Origin: an uncultured Porphyromonadaceae bacterium
GTDB taxonomy: Bacteria > Bacteroidota > Bacteroidia > Bacteroidales > Muribaculaceae
Assembly (NCBI GenBank): GCA_900541835.1
Contig: UQLL01000007.1
Span: forward strand, 27,915 to 91,914
DNA length: 64,000 nucleotides
Direction: 5' to 3'
The translations under genes were made by a program, and so were the position numbers. Positions 9,492 to 18,219 of this stretch are shown piece by piece. Under the pieces are notes generated by a model, which did no database searches, was not told the origin of the DNA, and worked only from the letters and a program-made list of their open reading frames with translations. Position 1 is the first letter of the stretch. Each line of letters starts with the position of its first letter.

Positions 9492-11681
9492 ATGGACACA
9501 CTGAGATTCAGGGCCGTGGAAGCGGCCGCCAACCGTCAACCGGTATCCGCCGAGATGCCCTCCAGGCGCCCCAGCGACTATTACGCCTCGCTGGTATTCA
9601 ACCGCGAGACGATGTACGAGTACCTGCCGCTGGAGACCTACCGCGCCCTCACGCACGCCATCGACAACCGCGAGCCGCTGCCGCGCGACGTCGCCGACGC
9701 CGTAGCCGACGGCATGAAGCGCTGGGCCATCGACCACGGCGCCCGACACTACACCCACTGGTTCCAGCCCCTTACCGAGACGACCGCCGAAAAGCACGAT
9801 GCCTTCATCGACCTCGACGGCAAGGGAGGGGTGATGGAGGAGTTCACCGGCAAGCTGCTGGTGCAGCAGGAGCCCGACGCCTCCTCCTTCCCCAACGGCG
9901 GCATACGCAATACCTTCGAAGCCCGCGGCTATTCGGCATGGGACATCTCCTCGCCCGCCTTCATCCTGCGCGGCACACTCTGCATACCCACCATCTTCAT
10001 CTCCTACACAGGCGAGAGCCTCGACTACAAGACACCGCTGCTGCGCGCACTGGCAGCAGTGGACCGCGCCGCCACCTCCGTGGCACAACTCTTCGACCCC
10101 GAAGTGCAGCACGTGCAGTCAAACCTCGGCTGGGAGCAGGAGTACTTCCTCGTCGACGAGGCACTGTGCAACGCCCGCCCCGACCTCATGCTCACAGGCC
10201 GCACCCTCATGGGCCACGAGTCGGCCAAGAACCAGCAGCTCGAAGACCACTACTTCGGAGCCATCCCCGCCCGTGTCGAAGCCTTCATGCTCGACCTGGA
10301 GACCGAAGCCTACCGCCTCGGAATACCCCTCAAGACCCGCCACAACGAGGTGGCTCCCAACCAGTTCGAGTTCGCCCCCATATTCGAGGAGACCAACCTG
10401 GCCAACGATCACAACATGCTCGTCATGAGCCTGATGGGCGACGTGGCCCGGCGACACCACTTCCGCGTGCTGCTCCACCCCAAGCCCTTCGCCGGCGTCA
10501 ACGGCTCCGGCAAGCACTGCAACTGGTCGCTCAGCACCGACACCGGCGAACCACTGCTCAGCCCGGGCAAGGACCCGAAGCAGAACCTGCGCTTCATCAC
10601 CTTCGTGGCCAACGTCATGGCCGCCGTCCATCGCCACAACGCCCTGCTCAAGGCGTCCGTCATGAGCGCCGACAACGCCCACCGCCTGGGCGCCAACGAG
10701 GCCCCGCCCGCCATCATCAGCATCTTCGCCGGCACACAGCTCAGCGACATCCTGACCAAGGTCGCCGCCACCACCGACGATCAGCTCCTCGACATCACCA
10801 CCAAGCAGACCGTCACCCTCGGCCTGAGCCAGATTCCCGATCTGCGCATCGACACCACCGACCGCAACCGCACCTCGCCCTTCGCCTTCACCGGCAACCG
10901 TTTCGAGTTCCGCGCCGTCAGCTCATCGGCCAACTGCGGCGCCCCCATGATCGCCCTCAACGCCGTCGTAGCCGACCAGCTCGCAACCTTCCGCCAGGCC
11001 ATAGACAAGCGCGTAGCCAAGGGACAGGACACCATGCACGCCATCCTCGCCGAAGTCCGCCGCCTCATCCGCGAGTCCGAGCCCATACATTTCGACGGCA
11101 ACGGATACACCGACGAATGGAAGGCCGAGGCCGCACGCCGCGGACTCGACACCGAGACAAACCCCGCACTCATCTTCGACGCCTACCTGCGCCGCGAGAG
11201 CGTGGAGATGTTCACCCGCACCGGCGTCCTCACGCCCCGCGAGCTCCAGGCACGCAACGAAGTCAAATGGGAGATGTACACCAAGAAGATCCAGATCGAG
11301 GCCCGCGTGCTCGGCGACCTCGCCATCAACCACATCATCCCCGTGGCCACCCGCTACCTCGGCATCCTGCTCGACAACATGGACAAGGCGCGGCGCGTCT
11401 TCGGCGACATCAAAGGCACGGCCATGACCGCCTCCGACGCCGAGAGTGCCGAGAGCATCATGCGCCACACCTCCGAAATCCGCACCCTCACCGACGAAAT
11501 GGTCGAGGCCCGCAAAGTCGCCAACCGCATCACCGAAGAGCGCGAAAAGGCACTCGCCTATTCCCGCACCGTCGCACCCAAGCTCGACGAAATCCGCCGC
11601 CACATCGACAAACTCGAACTCACCGTCGACAACCAGCTGTGGCCGCTGCCCAAGTACCGCGAACTGCTCTTCACCCGCTAA
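9492..11681 (+). CDS. glnN: Type III glutamine synthetase
   Basis: 729 residues from the ATG at 9492, the usual size of GSIII and much larger than GSI. The enzyme makes glutamine from glutamate, ammonia and ATP. Visible motifs are the GSIII-specific RHNEVAPNQFEFAPIFEETN, the ATP and glutamate site KPFAGVNGSGKHCNWS, and RTSPFAFTGNRFEFRA. The C-terminal 150 residues are largely helical, as expected for the family. No promoter with the TAnnTTTG pattern is clear in the 110-nt gap upstream. No P-II protein or amt gene lies next to it. Confidence 0.97.
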   Translation: MDTLRFRAVEAAANRQPVSAEMPSRRPSDYYASLVFNRETMYEYLPLETYRALTHAIDNREPLPRDVADAVADGMKRWAIDHGARHYTHWFQPLTETTAEKHDAFIDLDGKGGVMEEFTGKLLVQQEPDASSFPNGGIRNTFEARGYSAWDISSPAFILRGTLCIPTIFISYTGESLDYKTPLLRALAAVDRAATSVAQLFDPEVQHVQSNLGWEQEYFLVDEALCNARPDLMLTGRTLMGHESAKNQQLEDHYFGAIPARVEAFMLDLETEAYRLGIPLKTRHNEVAPNQFEFAPIFEETNLANDHNMLVMSLMGDVARRHHFRVLLHPKPFAGVNGSGKHCNWSLSTDTGEPLLSPGKDPKQNLRFITFVANVMAAVHRHNALLKASVMSADNAHRLGANEAPPAIISIFAGTQLSDILTKVAATTDDQLLDITTKQTVTLGLSQIPDLRIDTTDRNRTSPFAFTGNRFEFRAVSSSANCGAPMIALNAVVADQLATFRQAIDKRVAKGQDTMHAILAEVRRLIRESEPIHFDGNGYTDEWKAEAARRGLDTETNPALIFDAYLRRESVEMFTRTGVLTPRELQARNEVKWEMYTKKIQIEARVLGDLAINHIIPVATRYLGILLDNMDKARRVFGDIKGTAMTASDAESAESIMRHTSEIRTLTDEMVEARKVANRITEEREKALAYSRTVAPKLDEIRRHIDKLELTVDNQLWPLPKYRELLFTR

Positions 11682-11787
11682 CGCGAACTGCAGCTGTTCA
11701 TACGCCAAGCCGCAGGGTCGCATGGACAGAGCGTCCCTGAAACCCGACAACCTGAAAATAATGTTTTACGACGCAGCCACTTTTTAT

Positions 11788-11795
11788 TATCTTTG
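11788..11795 (+). promoter_or_regulatory. -7 box directly before the GH84 ATG
   Basis: TATCTTTG ends 4 nt before the ATG at 11800. Transcription would start at or next to the start codon, so the mRNA may be leaderless. No clear TTG lies at the -33 position. Confidence 0.55.
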
Positions 11796-11799
11796 CGGC

Positions 11800-13758
11800 A
11801 TGAAAAGGATTCTTGTCGCAGCAGTGTGCGCGCTCGGGGCAGTACTGAGCCTCGGCGCCGAGACCCAGGAGGAACGGATGCACCAGGGTGCATACCTACA
11901 GTTTGCGGCCGTGCCGGGGCGTACAGTGGACCATGTCAGGGAAAACCGGGGCGTCGTCGTCAATCCCACGCCGGTGAGCATACGCTGGCTCGGCAGGGAT
12001 TCGGTCGACGTCAGCCGCGGCTTCAACCTCGAGAAGGTACCCATGGCGCTCCGGGCCGAGTTCGAGGCAGCAGCGACGTCCAAGAGCATATACGGCGACA
12101 GTGTAGGGACACACGGCCCGTGCGTCCGTTTCGACAAAGCCGGCCTGCCGGTGAAAATCACGCTGACAAAGGCGAAAAAGGGCGAGCTGCCGGGTGCATA
12201 TACCCTGGCAATCAAGTCGCACGGGGTGAGCATCCAGGCCAACGACGCCGTCGGGGTGTTCTATGCCGCAGGCACGTTGTGTCAGGTGGTGGAAAGCGCG
12301 ACCAAGAACTCTCAACTATTTCGCACACACGAGCCGTGCGTCCCTACAGCTCTCGACTCTCACCTCGCCTTCGTGCCGGCCATGGAGGTCTCGGACCGAC
12401 CGGAGTTCCCGATACGTGGCGTCGTAGAGGGCTTCTACGGCACTCCATGGAGCCACGAGGTGCGTCTGCGAATGCTCGACCATATGGGCCGCAATAAGAT
12501 GAACAGCTACGTCTTTGGTCCCAAGGACGACCCCTATCACCGCACCCCGCACTGGCGCCAGCCCTACCCCGCGGCCGAGGGCGCCAAAATCGCAGAACTC
12601 TGCCAGCGCGCGGCCAAGAACCACGTCAACTTCATCTGGGCCATACACCCGGGCGGCGACATCCGCTGGGACCGCGCCGACTACGATTCGCTGCTCAACA
12701 AGTTCGCTTCCATGTACGACTTGGGCGTACGGCAGTTCGCCGTCTTCTTCGACGACATATCGGGCGCCGGTACCGACTCGCACCGCCAGGCGGCACTGCT
12801 CAACGCCCTCAACCGCGACTTCGTGCAGAAAAAGCAGGGCGTAAAGCCGCTGATTGTCTGCCCTACGGACTACACCCAGGCGTGGGCCAATCCCACCGAC
12901 TCCGGGCAGCTTGCTGTCTACGGCCGCGAGCTCGACCCAGGCATCGAGGTATTCTGGACCGGCTCCAAGGTCTGCTCCGACGTTGCCCGCGTCGACCGCG
13001 CTTTCGTCCGCGAACGCATCAATCGGCCATCGCTGACCTGGTGGAACTTTCCCGTCAGCGACTATGTGCGCACCAACCTGCTTATGGGCCCGTCGTACAA
13101 CCTCGACACCACGCTGACCCGAGCCGACATGAGCGGCATACTCTCCAACCCCATGGAACAGGGCGAGGCCTCCCGTGTGGCCGTCTATTCGGTAGCCGAC
13201 TACGCCTGGAACCCGCGTGCCTACAACGCCCTCGACAGCTGGGAACGCTCACTGACAGACCTCGAGCCGGGCGCCACGCAGGCTCTCCGCAACTTCGCCA
13301 TCCACGCCACCGACCCGCAGAAAGACTACCGCAAAATCGAGTCGTGGGAGACCGACACCTTCCGCTACGACAACTACACCGAGGAGCAGTTCGAGGCGCT
13401 GTCAGAGACGTTCTCCAACCTGGCATCGGCGCCGATGCAGCTGGCCGTGGGCGGCGCCAACACCGAGCTCTTCAAGGAGATATATCCGTGGCTGGAACAG
13501 GGTGCCAACCTGGGTGGCCGCGGCTTCATGGCCCTGCAGCTCATCAAGGCATACGAGAGCGGCGAGAGCGATGAGTTCCGCAACACCTACCGTCTGCTCG
13601 ACCTCGTCAACGAAGTCCAGCGCCCCGCCTGGCTGCAGCACCGCGTCGGCACCCAGCGCCTCCAGCCCTTCATTGACCAGGTCCTCCGCGACCTCCGCCC
13701 CTTCTACGAAAGCGTTTCGACTGGCAGTGCAGGGACGCACGGCCAGTGCGTCCGCTAA
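11800..13758 (+). CDS. GH84 beta-N-acetylglucosaminidase (O-GlcNAcase-like), carrying repeat insertions
   Basis: 652 residues with a signal peptide (MKRILVAAVCALGAVLSLGA). A GH20b-like N-terminal domain (about 30-190) precedes the GH84 barrel, which opens with IRGVVEGFYGTPWS (about 205-218). The catalytic aspartate pair is in FFDDISG (residues 318-319), as in the substrate-assisted mechanism of the family. It would release N-acetylglucosamine from host or bacterial glycans in the periplasm or at the surface. Three copies of a GACGCAC-type palindrome are read in frame: residues about 101-110 (SVGTHGPCVR), 174-185, and the last residues (GTHGQCVR), where the repeat supplies the C-terminus. The protein is shorter than the roughly 737-residue Bacteroides enzyme, so the C-terminal domain may be lost. 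Confidence 0.93.
   Translation: MKRILVAAVCALGAVLSLGAETQEERMHQGAYLQFAAVPGRTVDHVRENRGVVVNPTPVSIRWLGRDSVDVSRGFNLEKVPMALRAEFEAAATSKSIYGDSVGTHGPCVRFDKAGLPVKITLTKAKKGELPGAYTLAIKSHGVSIQANDAVGVFYAAGTLCQVVESATKNSQLFRTHEPCVPTALDSHLAFVPAMEVSDRPEFPIRGVVEGFYGTPWSHEVRLRMLDHMGRNKMNSYVFGPKDDPYHRTPHWRQPYPAAEGAKIAELCQRAAKNHVNFIWAIHPGGDIRWDRADYDSLLNKFASMYDLGVRQFAVFFDDISGAGTDSHRQAALLNALNRDFVQKKQGVKPLIVCPTDYTQAWANPTDSGQLAVYGRELDPGIEVFWTGSKVCSDVARVDRAFVRERINRPSLTWWNFPVSDYVRTNLLMGPSYNLDTTLTRADMSGILSNPMEQGEASRVAVYSVADYAWNPRAYNALDSWERSLTDLEPGATQALRNFAIHATDPQKDYRKIESWETDTFRYDNYTEEQFEALSETFSNLASAPMQLAVGGANTELFKEIYPWLEQGANLGGRGFMALQLIKAYESGESDEFRNTYRLLDLVNEVQRPAWLQHRVGTQRLQPFIDQVLRDLRPFYESVSTGSAGTHGQCVR
12103..12128. 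repeat. GACGCAC-type palindrome inside the GH84 gene, copy 1
   Basis: GTAGGGACACACGGCCCGTG then CGTCCG; read in frame as VGTHGPCVR. It falls in the N-terminal domain ahead of the barrel, probably in a loop. Confidence 0.8.
12322..12350. repeat. GACGCAC-type palindrome inside the GH84 gene, copy 2 (inverted)
   Basis: The reverse complement reads CTGTAGGGACGCACGGCTCG followed by TGTGTGCG. It is flanked by CTCTCAACTA on one side and CTCTCGACTCTCA on the other, the second repeat family of this window. Read in frame as RTHEPCVPT. Confidence 0.8.
13728..13755. repeat. GACGCAC-type palindrome at the end of the GH84 gene, copy 3
   Basis: TGCAGGGACGCACGGCCAGT then GCGTCCGC; it encodes AGTHGQCVR, the last residues before the stop at 13756-13758. 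Confidence 0.8.
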
Positions 13759-13779
13759 GTGCAACGGGATTAATCCTGC

Positions 13780-15315
13780 CTACTGGTAGAGCAGCTGAAC
13801 ACTGCGCTTGATGAGTCGGCGGATGGTGCGCCACTTGGGGAAGATTGCCTGGGGACGCAGGGGGCCGTAGCTGACCAGGAGAAGCAGAAGGCTGAAAAGG
13901 GCCACGATAAGCAGCCAGCCGTAGATTTCTTTCATCGACAGCAGCATGGCCGTCGGCAGGGACAGGCCCACGGCCGTCGTCTCGCGAGCCAGCACGTGGT
14001 TGAACCACTCCCCTACCAGCGCCGGGCCGAGGCAGGCGCCCATCACGGCCCCCGTGAAGCCGTTGATGGTCAATGCCTGCGGAAAGACCATGAAGGGCAA
14101 TCCGCTCTGCACTATCGACGTCAGATAGACGATGGAAATGATCACCGCCCCGGCACCGCGCATGGACAGCGGCACCAGCAGCGCCTCCTTCTCCACCCCG
14201 TAGCCGATGCCGAAGTAGAACCACGCCAGGTATCCGGCCGCCAGAGCGAACCCGATCACCGTCATGGTCTTATAGCGCCACTTGCGCAGCGCGAAGGTGA
14301 CATAGGTGAAAAGAACGCCCACGACGATACCCGCAAACACGTACCAGTTGAGGTCGATGAGGTTCTCTTCGTCGAAGCCGAGGATGTGCTCGGCGTATGA
14401 GTGCTCTAAGACGTGCTCGGTGGCCATGAGGGTGAAGAAGACAATATAGACGAGCGTGGCGCGGACCACGTTACGGTTCTTCAGCGCCATGAACGAGATA
14501 TACGGATGACGCAGGAACGTAGCGCGCCAGAGGTTGAGCGCCGCCGCTGCCAGGCCAATGAGGGTGGCGTAGCGGATTTCCATGGCGTTCCACCAGTCGA
14601 AATAGTTGCCGTAGACGCACACAAAGACGAAGGCGAGCATGAACACTCCCCAGAGCAGCGACCCGATCCAGTCGATGCCCAGCAGCGGGATGTACATCGG
14701 ACAGCGCACCGGCCGCACCAGCACCATAACCGCCAGCATCATCAGCGCCAGGGAGCCGACAATGCACCAGTTCATGTACTGCCAAGTATAGAACTCGGCG
14801 AAGTAGACGGTAGCAATGCCGCTGAGCTGGATGACGCCGTCGACCACGATATAGACGTAGCAGAAGAAGATGGACATGTCGCGGTAAGGGGTGAGCCAAA
14901 GCTGGATGGTGGAGTTGCAGGCGAAGGTGCCCTGCATGCGGAACCATCCGGCCACGAAGCAGACGCCCACCAGCAGGGCGACGTTATCGGTCAGTGCGCA
15001 GACCACATTGGCGGCAATCAGCACGGCGGCGACGGCGAGCAGCTGGGTGCGCGTGGAGAAACGGAACTTGATGCGGAACATGACGGCGAAGTTAAGCGCC
15101 ATGCCCGCCAGAGAGGCGTACCCGGCCATGAGGATGTCCTGGGTCATCAGCGCCTGATCGCCGACCATGTTCGAGGCGGCCGCCAGGTAGACGCCGCCGG
15201 AGAACTGAACCACCAGCACGAAGACCACGAACAGCCAGGGCTTCAGCCGCCGGGGCACGAAATTCGGGACGTCGGGGATGTCGAAGCACCCCTTGGGAAC
15301 GAGTCGTTCAGCCAT
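13780..15315 (-). CDS. MFS drug efflux transporter, DHA2 (EmrB-like) family
   Basis: 511 residues with about 14 hydrophobic segments spread over the whole length, the size and topology of DHA2 proton antiporters. The protein would export drugs or toxic compounds from the inner membrane. It is the third gene of a minus-strand set: TolC-like (16505-17818), HlyD-like (15405-16439), then this one, which is the usual EmrA/EmrB/TolC arrangement. A 25-nt perfect inverted repeat lies in the gap between the HlyD-like gene and this gene. Substrate specificity cannot be read from the sequence. No dedicated repressor gene lies beside it. Confidence 0.88.
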   Translation of the reverse strand: MAERLVPKGCFDIPDVPNFVPRRLKPWLFVVFVLVVQFSGGVYLAAASNMVGDQALMTQDILMAGYASLAGMALNFAVMFRIKFRFSTRTQLLAVAAVLIAANVVCALTDNVALLVGVCFVAGWFRMQGTFACNSTIQLWLTPYRDMSIFFCYVYIVVDGVIQLSGIATVYFAEFYTWQYMNWCIVGSLALMMLAVMVLVRPVRCPMYIPLLGIDWIGSLLWGVFMLAFVFVCVYGNYFDWWNAMEIRYATLIGLAAAALNLWRATFLRHPYISFMALKNRNVVRATLVYIVFFTLMATEHVLEHSYAEHILGFDEENLIDLNWYVFAGIVVGVLFTYVTFALRKWRYKTMTVIGFALAAGYLAWFYFGIGYGVEKEALLVPLSMRGAGAVIISIVYLTSIVQSGLPFMVFPQALTINGFTGAVMGACLGPALVGEWFNHVLARETTAVGLSLPTAMLLSMKEIYGWLLIVALFSLLLLLVSYGPLRPQAIFPKWRTIRRLIKRSVQLLYQ

Positions 15316-15328
15316 AGCTTAGTTGAGG

Positions 15329-15402
15329 GTTGAGAGTCTATAGTTGAGGGTTGAGAGTTGTGGAAGTGTGAGTGCGACAACCCTCAACTATAGACTCTCA
15401 AC
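15329..15402. repeat. Perfect 25-nt inverted repeat between hlyD-like and MFS genes
   Basis: The arm at 15329-15353 (begins GTTGAGAGTCTATAGTTGAG) is the exact reverse complement of 15378-15402; the loop is 24 nt. The arms are themselves made of repeated TTGAGAGT/TTGAGGGT units. A transcript would form a very stable hairpin inside the efflux operon, which could reduce expression of the MFS gene. Confidence 0.9.
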
Positions 15403-15404
15403 TT

Positions 15405-16439
15405 TTAATAGACCTTGCATTCCACGTTCATGCCGGCGCGGAGGCGGGTCATGTCGGCGGGCTTGTTTGCGAGGGTGAACTCGATGCGCACAGGAACGCG
15501 CTGGCGCACCTTGACGAAGTTGCCGGCGGAGTTGTCCTGGGGCATGCGGGCCAGGGAGGCGCCGGTGGCAGTGGAGATGGACTTCACCACTCCGGCGAAA
15601 GTTACGCCGGGGATGGCATCAACAGTGATCTCGACCCGGCTGCCGACAGCGATATGGCGCAGCTGCGTCTCCTTGTAGTTGGCCGTGACCCAGATGTCGC
15701 CGGCGTCGACTATGTCGAGCAGCGTCTGTCCCGGCTGTACGAGCTGCCCGACCTGTATCTCCTTGCGCGACGCGTAGCCGTCGCACGGCGCCGTGATGAC
15801 AGTGTAGCTGAGATTCAGCTCGGCCGTCTCGACGGCGGCGCGGGCCAGCTCGATGCCTGCCTGCGACTGCGACACGCGTCCCTGACTGACGTTCACCACC
15901 GTGGACGCGGCGGAGTGCTGACGCCGCAGCGCTTCATAGCGGGCCCGCTTGGCCTCGTAGTCGGTCTTGACTCGGTCATATTCCTGGCGCGTCACGGCGT
16001 CCTTGGCCAGCAACTTTTCGTATCGGGCCAGGTCGGTGGCGGCGTTATCCATCAGCACGCGTGCTTCGACCACGGCGGCATCGGAGACGGCGGCATCGGA
16101 GGCGGCGGTAGTGACGGCACGGGAGGCGACGTCGCACCCTGCCAGCGCGGCCTGGTATTCGGCGCGGGCGCGGGCAAGGGCCAGACGCAGGTCGGAGTCG
16201 TCAATGACGACAAGCGTGTCGCCCTTTCTCACCGGCTCGTACTCGCGGAAACGAATCTCCTTGATGTAGCCCTGCACACGGCTGTTGACGGGCGAGATCT
16301 GCTGGTTCACCTGCGCGTTGTCGGTGAACTCCACGTCGTCCAGATGCACGAACTTGACACACACCCATGCCAGGGCGGCGCCGATGATTATCAGTGTCAG
16401 TATGTAGGAGAGTATCTTCTTGGTTCTTTTCTTGCTCAT
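15405..16439 (-). CDS. HlyD/EmrA-type periplasmic adaptor of an efflux pump
   Basis: 344 residues. One N-terminal membrane anchor (ILSYILTLIIIGAALAWVCV) is followed by a lipoyl-like half (VNSRVQGYIKEIRFREYEPVRKGD), a long coiled-coil hairpin rich in Ala, Arg and Glu (about residues 80-200), the second lipoyl half (APCDGYASRKEIQVGQLVQPG) and a beta-barrel domain (VEITVDAIPGVTFAGVV). Such proteins connect an inner-membrane transporter with a TolC channel. The neighbours on both sides supply these partners. Confidence 0.93.
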   Translation of the reverse strand: MSKKRTKKILSYILTLIIIGAALAWVCVKFVHLDDVEFTDNAQVNQQISPVNSRVQGYIKEIRFREYEPVRKGDTLVVIDDSDLRLALARARAEYQAALAGCDVASRAVTTAASDAAVSDAAVVEARVLMDNAATDLARYEKLLAKDAVTRQEYDRVKTDYEAKRARYEALRRQHSAASTVVNVSQGRVSQSQAGIELARAAVETAELNLSYTVITAPCDGYASRKEIQVGQLVQPGQTLLDIVDAGDIWVTANYKETQLRHIAVGSRVEITVDAIPGVTFAGVVKSISTATGASLARMPQDNSAGNFVKVRQRVPVRIEFTLANKPADMTRLRAGMNVECKVY

Positions 16440-16486
16440 GATTTTAGTTGATAGTTGACGCGAGCAGCCATTACCATGGCATTGTC

Positions 16487-16505
16487 GCCCGCTTCAGCGC
16501 GGCGC
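16487..16505. repeat. GCCCGCTTyAGCrCGGCGC repeat, copy 1
   Basis: A 19-nt sequence that recurs at 40447-40465 with two mismatches. It touches the stop codon of the TolC-like gene. The two copies both lie next to TGAGAGTT-type repeats in gaps between minus-strand genes. Confidence 0.6.
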
Positions 16506-17818
16506 TATATTTTCCCGACGGTGAATAGCAGCCGATAGTAATTGTATATTATGTTTATCCGTGCGTTTACAAGCTGCTGCTCGGCATCGAGGCGTGAGTT
16601 TGCGGCGTCGAGCAAGTCGGTGATGAGGGCCATCCCGGCGGCGTAGCGGGTAGAGACGATGTCATAGTTGCTGCGGGCCAGCTCCACGCCCTTTTGGCGC
16701 GTTGCCAGCTCGATGTGGGTCTCCTGCCAGCGCACATAGGCGTCGTTGACGGCCATCGCCACCTCCTGGCGGGCATCCTCCAGCTCGGTCTGCGCAAGGG
16801 CAGTGGCCGCACGGCTCCGCGCCAGCGACTTGTCGGACTTGAACAGCGACGAGACATTGTAGCTGACGCCCACGCCCACGTACCAGTAGCTGAGGTTGCG
16901 ATTGATGGGCGGCACCTCGGTGAGGATGGGGCCGTCCATGGTCCAGCCGGCCTGCAAGCCAACCTTGGGCAGGCGGCCGGCCCGCACCAGGTCCTCGGCG
17001 CGACGGCTTATCTCCACGCCCGAAGAGGCCAGCTTCAGCCTGGACGACTCGGTGGCCGCCTCCTGCTGCCAGCGATTGGCGCCCGGACTCGGCATGGCCT
17101 GCCGAAGCAGAGAAGAATCAGGAATCACCACTGTCCCGGCAGGCAGGCCCGAAAGCGTCACCAGGTCGGTGTTGAGGATGGAGATGGTGTTGCCGATGCG
17201 GGTGAGTTCCAGATCGAGGTCCGAGACCAGCAGCTCGTAGCGCGTGATGTCGTTGTGCAGAGCGGTGCCCTGTTCGTAACGAGCCTGTATCTCGGCCAGA
17301 ACGCGCAGGGCGGCCTGACGGTTGCTGTCAACGACCGCCCGCAGGTTGGCGCACTTGTAGATGTCGAGGTAGAGGCCGGTCAGGCGCATCCGCAGGTTGT
17401 CGCGCTGCAGGTCGGTGGCCAGCCGTGCCGCCGACGACTTCAGCTCCGCCAGGCGGATGGAGTTGGTAATAGCGCCGCCGGTGTAGAGGGGCTGCGTCAC
17501 TTTGACGCCCAGACCCTGGCCAAAGTGAGGGATGGGGGCACGGTGCAGGTCAGTGAGGTCGCGGGCGGTGGTGAGGCCGTCGCCGAGGAAGCTCACCGAC
17601 AGACTGGCGTCAATGTCTGGAAGACGGGCCATGCGGGCTTCGTCCACGGCCATATCGGCCTCGCGCTCCGAGGCCAGTGAGGTGCGGAGACGGGCGCTGT
17701 TGGCCTCGGCGACCCTGAAAATCTCGTCCAGGGAAATGGCACGCTGGCCCCAGGCACCCTCTCCGACGCCCGCCAGGACCGCACACAGCAGCCCCGCGAG
17801 CAATCGCAGATTGTTCAT
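16505..17818 (-). CDS. TolC-family outer-membrane efflux channel
   Basis: 437 residues with a signal peptide (LRLLAGLLCAVLAGVGEGAWG). Two duplicated OEP repeats are visible, each with long helices (EIFRVAEANSARLRTSLASE; SGVEISRRAEDLVRAGRLPKVGL) and the closing segment GMALITDLLDAANSRLDAEQ. The trimer would form the outer-membrane exit duct for the adaptor and MFS transporter encoded downstream. A good promoter lies well upstream at 18057-18087, leaving about 235 nt of leader that contains a possible 30-residue ORF and two GACGCAC-type repeats. Confidence 0.93.
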   Translation of the reverse strand: MNNLRLLAGLLCAVLAGVGEGAWGQRAISLDEIFRVAEANSARLRTSLASEREADMAVDEARMARLPDIDASLSVSFLGDGLTTARDLTDLHRAPIPHFGQGLGVKVTQPLYTGGAITNSIRLAELKSSAARLATDLQRDNLRMRLTGLYLDIYKCANLRAVVDSNRQAALRVLAEIQARYEQGTALHNDITRYELLVSDLDLELTRIGNTISILNTDLVTLSGLPAGTVVIPDSSLLRQAMPSPGANRWQQEAATESSRLKLASSGVEISRRAEDLVRAGRLPKVGLQAGWTMDGPILTEVPPINRNLSYWYVGVGVSYNVSSLFKSDKSLARSRAATALAQTELEDARQEVAMAVNDAYVRWQETHIELATRQKGVELARSNYDIVSTRYAAGMALITDLLDAANSRLDAEQQLVNARINIIYNYYRLLFTVGKI

Positions 17819-17836
17819 TGGGTATTGGTTGGGAAT

Positions 17837-17908
17837 TGTAGGGACGCACTACTTGCGCATCCGTATGATATTCAGAAATTGTAGGAGACGCACGGCTCGT
17901 GCGCCCTT
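17837..17908. repeat. Two GACGCAC-type palindromes in the leader of the efflux operon
   Basis: TGTAGGGACGCACTACTTGC at 17837 and GTAGGAGACGCACGGCTCGT at 17881, each followed by a complementary half (GCGCATCCG, GCGCCC). They lie just upstream of the TolC-like start at 17818 and could form hairpins in its mRNA. Confidence 0.7.
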
Positions 17909-17934
17909 ATCACATTCGGGTTGACCCTTGCCTC

Positions 17935-18027
17935 CTAAATGGAAGCGGTGCTTTTCCAGTTCTCCTTGAAACCCCAGTTGCGGACCGGGCCAAGAGTGTA
18001 ATTCGCTTTGCTGATATTGGAGTTCAT
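17935..18027 (-). CDS. Possible 30-residue small protein or leader peptide
   Basis: ATG at 18025-18027, stop at 17935-17937. The peptide begins MNSNISKANYTLGPVRNWGF and ends KSTASI. A textbook promoter (TTTG, 20 nt, TAATTTTG) sits about 25 nt upstream, so this is the first ORF on that transcript, ahead of the efflux genes. I do not recognise the peptide. It could be a real small protein, a regulatory leader peptide for the efflux operon, or chance. Confidence 0.35.
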   Translation of the reverse strand: MNSNISKANYTLGPVRNWGFKENWKSTASI

Positions 18028-18056
18028 TACAATGCAGCTCTTTGTGAACCGCACTG

Positions 18057-18088
18057 CAAAATTATAAAAAAATGCCGACATGGGCAAA
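18057..18088 (-). promoter_or_regulatory. Promoter for the efflux operon (minus strand)
   Basis: On the minus strand TTTG (18088-18085) is followed after 20 nt by TAATTTTG (18064-18057). This matches the Bacteroidota pattern exactly. Transcription would start near 18053 and run through the small ORF into the TolC-like gene. Confidence 0.7.
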
Positions 18089-18118
18089 TCGAAGCCGATG
18101 GCTGAGAGCTCGTCTTCT

Positions 18119-18191
18119 GTAGGGACGCACCCTGGTGCGTCCGTTAACCGATTGTCGTGGACTTGAAGCGGACGCACCCTGGTGCGTCCCT
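18119..18191. repeat. 73-nt composite palindromic repeat, copy 1 (intergenic)
   Basis: Two GACGCACCCTGGTGCGTCC palindromes flank the linker GTTAACCGATTGTCGTGGAC. A nearly identical 73-nt copy lies at 19111-19183 inside the next gene, with only about four differences. Copy 1 sits just after the stop of that gene at 18220. Confidence 0.9.
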
Positions 18192-18219
18192 CTTTATCAC
18201 CGCCGTCGACGCCCGGTTT

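Noticed and set aside
9938..11740. A 600-codon frame overlapping glutamine synthetase in another frame
   Set aside because: Its translation is mostly Arg, Pro and His, typical of an out-of-frame reading of GC-rich coding DNA.
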